In this document: piece after piece, positions 6,200 to 12,066 of the stretch
How the letters are laid out: every line of letters begins with the position of its first letter
Position numbering within the stretch: position 1 is the stretch's first letter
Origin: DAOTZS01 sp034434335
Lineage (GTDB): Bacteria; Chloroflexota; Anaerolineae; CG2-30-64-16
Direction: 5' to 3'
Length of the DNA stretch: 13,103 nt
Assembly (NCBI GenBank): GCA_034434335.1
Contig: DAOTZS010000237.1
Span: 1-13,103, forward strand
Position numbers and translations under genes: made by a program
Notes under the pieces: model-generated
What the model saw: only the letters and a program-made list of their open reading frames with translations
Told to the model about the DNA's origin: nothing
The model's database searches: none

Positions 6200-7234
6200 T
6201 CAGCCGTGCGGGCTCACCCGTATCAGCGCCTTGATCAACTCCCGCCGGCGCAAAGCCTCAAACGCCGCGCCGATTTCCTCCAGGGGGAAGGGGTTGTCCA
6301 GGTTAAGCCAGACCCGGGCATCCAGCCGGCCCTGGCGGATGAATTCCACTACACGCTCATGCGTCTCGGCCTCATCATAACCGTAATTCGCGTAGGTGAA
6401 GGTGCCTTTGGCACGCGCCGGATGCAATTGCCACGCGCCGTACTCGTCAATACCGTAGATTGCCACAGTGCCGCCGGGTTTCACATAAGGCAGGGCATCG
6501 TCCAACGTCGTCCGCTTCCCCACCGCGTCGATGATGAAGTCAAACCCTTCCCCACAGTCGTGCGCCAGCGCCTCCTGCCAGTCGGCGGCCCGATAGTCGT
6601 AGTAATCGGCCACACCTACGGCGCGGGCGGCAGCCGCGCGTTCCTCGTTGCCCACCATCGCCACGCGCGCCGCCCCCAGATTGACGGCATGCGCGGCAAA
6701 ACTGAGGCCATTACCCCCCGACCCCACCACCAGCAGGGTGGCCCCTGCGACAAACCCCAACCGGCTCAGGAAGCTGAGGGTCTCCCGCCAGGTGATCATC
6801 ATGGTCGCCGCGGCCGGGTCGAAATCGGCCGGCAGCACCTGGTTCCAGCGGTAGCCGTACCACTCCTCAGGGGGCCGGCCATCGGCCTGCATGGCCCAAT
6901 GATCGCGCGCGATCCCGTATTCGGCGAAGCCTCCAAAATGCGAATTGTAATCACCGGACGGTGAAGGGGGAGTTCCCACCCGCGTGACCAGATCACCCGG
7001 CCGGAAGTGGCGTACCTTAGCCCCCACTGCCACTACCCTCCCGATGCTCTCATGGCCCAGCACCGTGGGATAGCTCACGGGCCAGGGGAAACGGCCGGCG
7101 ATGAGGTGCTGATCGGTGCCGGTGCAGGTTGCACCATAGAGGATCTCGCACAGGGCGTCGTACTCGCCCATGGCCGGGACAGGGATGTCGCGCACGGTCA
7201 GCACACCAGGACGTTCAATAATAGCGGCTTTCAT
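6200..7234 (-). CDS. Zinc-type alcohol/polyol dehydrogenase, MDR superfamily
   Basis: This is a 344-aa medium-chain dehydrogenase/reductase. The N-terminal GroES-like domain has C37-T-G-T-D41 and G60-H61-E62, the usual catalytic zinc and proton-relay residues. The Rossmann domain has VVGSGGNGLS at 169-178 for NAD(P) binding. The four-cysteine structural-zinc lobe of classical alcohol dehydrogenases is absent: the region 84-105 instead reads RVGTPPSPSGDYNSHFGGF. That makes this a catalytic-zinc-only member, like some sorbitol or sugar dehydrogenases. The segment 118-131 is rich in Trp and Tyr and may line the substrate pocket. Substrate and cofactor preference are not readable. ATG 7234 overlaps the stop of the aldo/keto reductase gene by 4 bp, with AGGAGG 6 nt upstream, so the pair should be translated together. 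A terminator follows at 6177-6151. Confidence 0.88.
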   Translation of the reverse strand: MKAAIIERPGVLTVRDIPVPAMGEYDALCEILYGATCTGTDQHLIAGRFPWPVSYPTVLGHESIGRVVAVGAKVRHFRPGDLVTRVGTPPSPSGDYNSHFGGFAEYGIARDHWAMQADGRPPEEWYGYRWNQVLPADFDPAAATMMITWRETLSFLSRLGFVAGATLLVVGSGGNGLSFAAHAVNLGAARVAMVGNEERAAAARAVGVADYYDYRAADWQEALAHDCGEGFDFIIDAVGKRTTLDDALPYVKPGGTVAIYGIDEYGAWQLHPARAKGTFTYANYGYDEAETHERVVEFIRQGRLDARVWLNLDNPFPLEEIGAAFEALRRRELIKALIRVSPHG

Positions 7235-8217
7235 CGCGCGCCTCCTGGGCCCTTGTAGCTGCGGCCGAACGGCAGCACAGAGGGCTCCTCGAAAGGTCGG
7301 AAAGGCACCATGGCAGCGATCTCATCCAGGCGGGCCAGCACGTCGGCCGGCAAAGGCCCCTTTTCCACCGCCGCCACGTTCTGCTCTACCTCTTGCGGTG
7401 AGCGTGCGCCCATCAGCACGCAGGAGATGTGGGGATTAGAGATGACAAAGCGCAGGCCGACCTCGGCGATGGGCAGGTTGATCTCATCCAGGAAAGCGTA
7501 AAGGGCCTGTAACTGTCGTCGCCGTGGGGGGCTGAGCCAGCGCGCGGCGCGATTCACCTCATCATCATAACGCCGTGCCAGCGCGCCCTGCTGCAGAGGC
7601 GACCCGATAATTATCCCCATCCCCTGCTCTTGCGCGGCCGGCAGCACCGCGATCTCGGCCTCGCGCCATAGCAGGCTGTAGTTGAAGGCTGTCAACACCA
7701 CATCAAACCTCCCTGTGCGGATGATATGGGCCAGCTCGTAAGCTGTCGTGCCACCCAGGCCGGTGAAACGGATGGTGCCAGCCCGTTTCAACTCGTCCAG
7801 CACCTCCAACACCGGCCCATGAAAGCTTTCCCAGTCAGTCCACCAATCGTACTGGCCGGGGCGATCCGGCTCGTGAATCATCAGGATGTCTATATAGTCG
7901 CGGCGCAGCAGCCGCAGGCTCTCCTCCACCGAGCGCAAGAGATCGTCCTTCTCCTGAGGCCGGAAGGGCTGTGGCCGGCCGCCCAGCTTGGTGGAGAGGA
8001 CCACCGGCTGCTCGATCCCCTCCAGGGCCCGGCCCAGCGCCTCCTCACTGTCGCCGTAACTGGGCGCGGTGTCAATGTAATTGATACCCAACTCCACGGC
8101 CCGGCGCACCGTCGCCGCGGATTGGCTGGCATCTGCAAACCACGAGGCGAGGAACAGCCCGCCCAAAGCCAACTCCGACACCTGAAGACCGGTCCTGCCA
8201 AGCACACGCGTTTTCAT
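7231..8217 (-). CDS. Aldo/keto reductase
   Basis: This is a 328-aa NAD(P)H-dependent oxidoreductase with a TIM-barrel fold. The catalytic tetrad is readable as D49 and Y54 (in NYIDTAPSYGDSE), K77 (LSTKLGG) and H115 (LMIHEPD). TAFNYSLL (about 180) and GSPLQQGAL, followed by the late SCVLMGARSPQEVEQNV segment, give the phosphate-binding end of the nicotinamide cofactor site. The start VLGRTGLQVSELALG is the common one for bacterial AKRs of the sugar-dehydrogenase type (D-threo-aldose/L-fucose dehydrogenase or D-arabinose dehydrogenase relatives). It overlaps the DUF2807 gene upstream and the alcohol dehydrogenase gene downstream by 4 bp each. A strong GAGGGGGAGGG precedes the start. Two redox enzymes in succession suggest one sugar or polyol conversion, but the substrate is unknown. 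Confidence 0.9.
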   Translation of the reverse strand: MKTRVLGRTGLQVSELALGGLFLASWFADASQSAATVRRAVELGINYIDTAPSYGDSEEALGRALEGIEQPVVLSTKLGGRPQPFRPQEKDDLLRSVEESLRLLRRDYIDILMIHEPDRPGQYDWWTDWESFHGPVLEVLDELKRAGTIRFTGLGGTTAYELAHIIRTGRFDVVLTAFNYSLLWREAEIAVLPAAQEQGMGIIIGSPLQQGALARRYDDEVNRAARWLSPPRRRQLQALYAFLDEINLPIAEVGLRFVISNPHISCVLMGARSPQEVEQNVAAVEKGPLPADVLARLDEIAAMVPFRPFEEPSVLPFGRSYKGPGGAR

Positions 8218-8945
8218 CGGCCCTCCCCCTCGGCCCTGACCCGGCCCGAACCGCTGATGCGCTGGGAAACCTGTGGCTGCCCCCGGTAGGTGACATCCCC
8301 AGAGCCACTGATTTCCACCTTCAGCTCACGCTTTACGTTCACTGCCACATTGCCCGAACCGCTGATCGAGACCTCCGTCTCCTGCGTCTCCAGCTCCGCG
8401 GCCCTGACGCGGCCCGAACCACTGATATACACCTGGTGTCGGCCGGCCCGGCCGGCCAGGACCACCTCACCCGAACCGCTGATACGGCTGCTCACCGCCT
8501 CTGCCTCCAACTGGCCAACCTGCACCTTACCAGACCCACTGATGCCGAACTCCAGGGCCGATGCGGTCAGCTGGCCAACCTGCACCCTGCCTGCGCCGGC
8601 CAGGCGCAGGCTCGCCTGTTGGCTGCGCAGGGCTTCGGCGGCAACCGTGCCCGAGCCGTAGAGAGCCAACCCATCGAACTGCCGCAAGGTGACATGGAAA
8701 CGGATCGTCTTATCAGGGATGGAAAGCCAGGAAAGCCACCAGACTACCCATTCCCACCAGGACAGGTCGAAGCCCAGGATCAGGCGACCATCGCGCACCT
8801 CGCTTTTGATCTTCGCCATGATCTGTTCATCGGCCTCCACCTCCAGCCTTTCTGCCTCGCCCTGCTCCAGGGTGATGTCGCCATAGCCACGCAGGACAAC
8901 CTGGGTGAAAGGCTGGACAGGGCGCGTTTCAGAAACCTTTGCCAT
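8214..8945 (-). CDS. DUF2807-like beta-helix protein (GIN-domain type) without export signal
   Basis: This 243-aa protein is built from rungs of 18-20 residues that each end in a G-S-G turn. YGSG 96-99, AGAG 116-119, and SGSG at 136, 156, 175, 195, 213 and 231 give eight repeats. This, with an N-terminal segment like VLRGYGDITLEQGEAERLEV, matches the DUF2807 family (putative auto-transporter adhesin head GIN domain), usually a surface or periplasmic right-handed beta-helix. Here there is no signal peptide or lipobox: the product begins MAKVSETRPVQPF. A tryptophan-rich patch at 61-75 (six Trp) is too short and acidic for a normal membrane helix but could sit at a membrane interface. The start has GGGGAGG 8 nt upstream. 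It is the first gene of the operon and overlaps the aldo/keto reductase gene by 4 bp. Function unknown. Confidence 0.8.
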   Translation of the reverse strand: MAKVSETRPVQPFTQVVLRGYGDITLEQGEAERLEVEADEQIMAKIKSEVRDGRLILGFDLSWWEWVVWWLSWLSIPDKTIRFHVTLRQFDGLALYGSGTVAAEALRSQQASLRLAGAGRVQVGQLTASALEFGISGSGKVQVGQLEAEAVSSRISGSGEVVLAGRAGRHQVYISGSGRVRAAELETQETEVSISGSGNVAVNVKRELKVEISGSGDVTYRGQPQVSQRISGSGRVRAEGEGR

Positions 8946-8986
8946 GAAGCTTACCTCCCCATATGGAATGACCCTGCCAGGAACCC

Positions 8987-8995
8987 ATTATACCA
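8987..8995 (-). promoter_or_regulatory. Extended -10 promoter for the DUF2807 operon
   Basis: Read on the minus strand, 8995-8987 is TGGTATAAT, a perfect -10 hexamer with a TG extension, 41 bp before the DUF2807 start. The best -35 is TTGCCG at 9017-9012, with a long 19-bp spacer; an extended -10 does not need a strong -35. The predicted leader is about 35 nt and carries the GGGGAGG ribosome-binding site. Confidence 0.68.
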
Positions 8996-9006
8996 CCGGG
9001 CAGCGG

Positions 9007-9027
9007 GCCGACGGCAATGCCGTCGGC
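9007..9027. other. Perfect 9-bp palindrome in the divergent promoter region
   Basis: GCCGACGGC at 9007-9015 is followed by AAT and its exact complement GCCGTCGGC at 9019-9027. It overlaps the candidate -35 of the minus-strand promoter. It could be an operator, an mRNA hairpin, or a dispersed short palindrome; no regulator is identified. Confidence 0.55.
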
Positions 9028-9070
9028 TACCCAGAAGGGTGGGCGATGAACGCAGGGACATCTCCATGCC

Positions 9071-9109
9071 GGGCCGTAACTTTACGGCCCTGTCGGCATT
9101 TGTTATAGT
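9071..9109 (+). promoter_or_regulatory. Promoter and palindrome ahead of the ECF sigma gene
   Basis: A -35-like TTTACG (9081-9086) and a -10-like TATAGT (9104-9109) are separated by 17 bp, and the ATG follows 10 bp after the -10. Transcription would begin at about 9115-9117, making the mRNA almost or fully leaderless; no Shine-Dalgarno is seen. The -35 lies in the right arm of a 9-bp palindrome (GGGCCGTAA 9071-9079, TTACGGCCC 9082-9090), and TGCCG 9067-9071 can pair with CGGCA 9094-9098 outside it. A protein binding this palindrome would cover the -35. Confidence 0.55.
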
Positions 9110-9119
9110 GGACAGCGCT

Positions 9120-9749
9120 ATGTACGAGGCTCTCAGCGATGCACAAATCACCGCCCTCGTGGCGGCCTGTCAACGCGGTGAAACGGCTGCCCTAGAGGAG
9201 TTATACAACCTCTATGCCGACCGCCTCTACCGCTATTTGTTGACGCGCGTCGCTGACCCGGATCTGGCGGCCGAGTTGACCACCGAGCTGTTCTTACGGG
9301 TGATCGAGCACATCGGTCGCTTCCGGCTGGACCCTGATCATCCAGCCGCGGCCTTCAGCGCCTGGCTCTATCGCATCGCGGCCAACCTGGTGGCTGCCTA
9401 CCACCGTACGCAGCGCCGCCGGCCCATGGTCAGCCTGGAAGAGGGTTGCCAGGATCAGCCTGGCCCGGGCCCCCTGCCGGAACAGGCCGCCCAGGCCCAG
9501 GAAGAGCTGACGGCCCTGGCGCAGGCCATGGAAACCCTCAGCGAGGAGCAACGCCTGGTGCTTGTCGGCCGCTTTATCGAAGCCATGAGCGTTGCCCAGG
9601 TGGCCGCCTGGCTGGGCAAGAGCGAGGGAGCAGTTAAAGCTTTGCAGCACCGGGCCCTGCGCACACTGGCTCGCGTGCTGAAAGCCCAGGACGGGCAGAC
9701 GCAGGTGCTGCTTCAACAGGATCTTGCAGGACGGGTATGGGAGATGTGA
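9120..9749 (+). CDS. RNA polymerase sigma factor, ECF (sigma-70 family, group IV)
   Basis: This is a 209-aa sigma factor with only regions 2 and 4. Region 2 spans about 22-100 and includes LYNLYADRLYRYLL, AAELTTELFLRVIEH and SAWLYRIAANLVAAYHR, the -10-binding and core-binding part. A Gln/Pro-rich linker covers 108-128. Region 4 spans about 132-187 with LSEEQRLVLVGRFIEAMSVA and the helix-turn-helix AWLGKSEGAVKALQHRALRTL for -35 recognition. It directs polymerase to a dedicated promoter set, probably envelope-related given its neighbours. The frame is open far upstream, but ATG 9120 gives the normal ECF N-terminus. ATG 9066 or GTG 9108 would add residues encoded within the promoter palindrome. 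Only 1 bp separates its stop from the next gene, the usual arrangement for a sigma factor and its regulator. Confidence 0.93.
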   Translation: MYEALSDAQITALVAACQRGETAALEELYNLYADRLYRYLLTRVADPDLAAELTTELFLRVIEHIGRFRLDPDHPAAAFSAWLYRIAANLVAAYHRTQRRRPMVSLEEGCQDQPGPGPLPEQAAQAQEELTALAQAMETLSEEQRLVLVGRFIEAMSVAQVAAWLGKSEGAVKALQHRALRTLARVLKAQDGQTQVLLQQDLAGRVWEM

Positions 9750-9750
9750 G

Positions 9751-11256
9751 ATGCCGGGTTGCAAGGATTCCGGTAAGGTCGGGGATGAGCTCCTGGAGGA
9801 GTGCCTGGAACGGCTGGCTGCTGGTGATGCCAGCACCGAAGTGCTGGCACACTACGGGGCCCAGGCGGAAGAGTTGGCTCCCCTGTTGGCTGTCGTCACC
9901 CGACTTCAGGGCATAAGAACCCATCGTCTGAGCGAGGAGCAGCGGCAACACGCCAGGGCCGTATTGCGCGCGGCGCTGGACCGGCCCGCAACACCGGCTC
10001 CCTGGTGGAGCCCGCTGGTCACCTGGCTGAACCGCCCTTTCCTCATGCCCCGAGCCCGCATGGCAGCTACGATGGCCACCCTGGTGGCCATAATCTGCAT
10101 CGCGGTGACGGTCACCGGGGTGGCAGCCAGCCAGCCCGGCGATGTGGGCTATCCGCTGCGCGTGGTGGTCGAGCGCGCGCCGGTTCTGCTGCAAGCCACG
10201 GCCGCGGGCAGAGCCATGGCCGAGCTGAACGTGGCCGACCGCCGGCTGGCCGATTTGGAGGCCCATTTGCATGCCACCGGCGAGGTGGCGGCAGCGGCGG
10301 TCAGGGCCCTGCTGGCCGGCGACCAGGCAGCCGCGGCCAGGGCAGAAGCCCTGCCACCGGCTGAGCGAGAAGCCATCGCGGCGCGGGTGGCCGCTCATGC
10401 CCAGGCCCTGGCCAGCCTGGCCCAGACATCCGCGCAACTGACCGCTAACCCGCTCTTGGAAGAGGCGGCCACCCAGGCTTCTGAACTGGCCAACCGCCTG
10501 GCCAGGTCTGCCATCCAGCCTGCAGGCCAACCCGCTCTCACCGCTACACCATTGGTGCCGCAGCCGGCCGGTATATTGGCTCCCAGCCCCACCCCTGTCA
10601 CTACCTCGCCAGTGCCTGGGGAAGCCAGCCACCAGCCGTACCAGCCGGTCACCATGACACCCTCTGCTACGGCGACCGGCCGGCATGTCGAGCCTGGACG
10701 GCGGGCCACTGTGCTGGCCCAAACCGCCACCCCTGCCGTGCCGGCCGACACCGCTACCCCCACGGACACCGCGCGGCCTCTCGAACCTGGACGACGGGCC
10801 ACCGCCCTGGCTCAGACCGCCACAGCCCGGCCGGCCACAGCGACGCCTTTCCCCACGCCGTCCGGGCCGGCAACTGGCACCCCAGTAGTGGGCCGGCGCG
10901 CCACTGCCCTTGTCCAAACGGCCACTGCCCAGGCACCAACGCCGGTCACCACCCCTGAGCCAGAGCCGGGAAATACGGTCACGCCAGCCCCCGGCCGGCG
11001 CGCCACCGCCTTAGCCCAGACGGCCACTGCCCAGGCCCCCACACCGACCGGCACACCCGAGCCAACCCGGGAAGATGCCAGGACACCCATCGTCGGCCGG
11101 CGCGCCACGGCACTGGCCCAAACAGCTACTGCTCAGGCCCCCACGCCTACGCCGGATACCGCGTCAGACCAGGCCAATATGTCAACCATGGCGCCTCCTG
11201 GGCTGCCATCATCTGCACCCCCTGGCCACGCGACGCCACCGGCGCCTGGCCGATAA
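9751..11256 (+). CDS. DUF5667-like single-pass membrane protein, probable anti-sigma factor, with repeated exported tail
   Basis: The product is 501 aa from ATG 9751, which has GGGAGA 6 nt upstream. Residues 1-100 form a cytoplasmic helical segment (LLEECLERLAAGDASTEVL, then EELAPLLAVVTRLQ) of a kind seen beside ECF sigma factors in Chloroflexota. One membrane helix lies at about 104-126. After it, ASQPGDVGYPLRVVVERAPV begins a region like DUF5667 (about 127-250, Ala-rich, probably helical and coiled). From about 258 the protein is a Thr/Pro/Ala-rich tail with five copies of GRRATALAQTATA. Gene order (1 bp after the sigma gene) and topology suggest it binds the sigma factor inside and senses something outside. 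No zinc-binding HxxxCxxC anti-sigma motif is seen, so that role is an inference. Alternative: a structural surface protein co-regulated with the sigma factor. Confidence 0.8.
   Translation: MPGCKDSGKVGDELLEECLERLAAGDASTEVLAHYGAQAEELAPLLAVVTRLQGIRTHRLSEEQRQHARAVLRAALDRPATPAPWWSPLVTWLNRPFLMPRARMAATMATLVAIICIAVTVTGVAASQPGDVGYPLRVVVERAPVLLQATAAGRAMAELNVADRRLADLEAHLHATGEVAAAAVRALLAGDQAAAARAEALPPAEREAIAARVAAHAQALASLAQTSAQLTANPLLEEAATQASELANRLARSAIQPAGQPALTATPLVPQPAGILAPSPTPVTTSPVPGEASHQPYQPVTMTPSATATGRHVEPGRRATVLAQTATPAVPADTATPTDTARPLEPGRRATALAQTATARPATATPFPTPSGPATGTPVVGRRATALVQTATAQAPTPVTTPEPEPGNTVTPAPGRRATALAQTATAQAPTPTGTPEPTREDARTPIVGRRATALAQTATAQAPTPTPDTASDQANMSTMAPPGLPSSAPPGHATPPAPGR
10696..11133 (+). 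repeat. Five coding repeats, 34-codon period (GRRATALAQTATA)
   Basis: Thirteen-codon cores start at 10696, 10789, 10891, 10993 and 11095. Spacings are 93, 102, 102 and 102 bp, so the full unit is 34 residues in the last four copies. The core GRRATxLxQTAT(A/P) is nearly invariant, while the spacers are variable Thr/Pro/Glu sequence. Synonymous differences between cores argue against very recent duplication. Confidence 0.9.
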
Positions 11257-11283
11257 CAGAATCCATCAAGCTCAAGGAGAATT

Positions 11284-12063
11284 ATGAAAAGACCCCGACA
11301 ATTCCCACCAGGTTTGGTAAGCCTTTCAGTGATATGGTTAAGTCTTCTGGCTACTCTGCTGAGGGCTCAGCCGGCCGTCGTGGCCCCCACGGATTGCAGT
11401 GAACTGCTGCAGGATGGGGGATTCGAGGCTGGCGGCCAGGGATGGGTCCAGTATAGCGCTCAGGGCTATGAGCTGATCAGCGATTTCAACCCGCGCACCG
11501 GCCTGCTGGGCGCCTACCTGGCCGGCGTCAACAACGCTGACGACCGCATCAGCCAGCAGGTGGCCCTGCCAGCCGAAGCCACTTCCATCACCTTACAAGC
11601 CTGGTGGTATCTGGCTACCGCCGAGACCGCCGGCGCCTTCGATACCATGACCGTATCGCTGCTGCGGCCAGATGGAACGCGGCTGGCCGACTTGCTCACG
11701 GTGGACAATACCACCCAGGCAGGAATTTGGAACCTCATAGAGCTCGATCTGAGCCCCTATGCAGGTCAGGATATCGTCCTTCAGTTCGCCGCGCGCACTG
11801 ACGCCTATAATATCAGCGACTTCTACCTGGACGATATCAGCCTAACTGCCTGCAGCGCGGCCACCTCCCCAACACCGGCTGCCACGCCCTCGTCCACGGC
11901 AACTCTCAGCCCGAGCCCTACTGCCTTGCCGACTGAGACACCTGTGCCGACAGCTACCCGCACAGCTACACAGACCATCACACCGCCTGGAACGCCGACA
12001 CTCACACCGCAGAGCCCGCCCAGGCGACTCTACTTACCTCATATCGCCAATCAAGGAGGATGA
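11284..12063 (+). CDS. Secreted jelly-roll (MAM/CBM-like) protein with Thr/Pro stalk and LYLPHI C-terminus
   Basis: This is a 259-aa exported protein. The N-terminus MKRPRQ plus a hydrophobic stretch at about 10-28 ending near RAQP is a signal peptide. Residues 37-190 form a beta-sandwich: LLQDGGFEAGGQGW opens it, AYLAGVNNADDRISQQVALP and ITLQAWWYL follow, and DFYLDDISLTAC closes it. This pattern is common to MAM-like and carbohydrate-binding jelly-roll domains that bind glycans or cap extracellular enzymes. No catalytic domain is present. Residues 191-245 are a Thr/Pro/Ser stalk, and the last residues RRLYLPHIANQGG resemble the YLP(L/H)I tail I associate with secreted Chloroflexota proteins. 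AAGGAGA lies 3 nt before the ATG. It is 27 bp after the membrane protein gene and 3 bp before the next gene, so it is cotranscribed. Confidence 0.78.
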   Translation: MKRPRQFPPGLVSLSVIWLSLLATLLRAQPAVVAPTDCSELLQDGGFEAGGQGWVQYSAQGYELISDFNPRTGLLGAYLAGVNNADDRISQQVALPAEATSITLQAWWYLATAETAGAFDTMTVSLLRPDGTRLADLLTVDNTTQAGIWNLIELDLSPYAGQDIVLQFAARTDAYNISDFYLDDISLTACSAATSPTPAATPSSTATLSPSPTALPTETPVPTATRTATQTITPPGTPTLTPQSPPRRLYLPHIANQGG

Positions 12064-12066
12064 ACC

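Noticed and set aside
6182..6964. Plus-strand open frame opposite the alcohol dehydrogenase gene
   Set aside because: The minus-strand product has catalytic and cofactor motifs, while this frame is Arg/His/Pro-rich shadow sequence.
8230..8545. Regularly spaced short repeats (about 57-60 bp) that could suggest a CRISPR array
   Set aside because: They encode the SGSG turns of the beta-helix protein. The repeat cores are only about 15 bp, diverge, and the intervals are coding.
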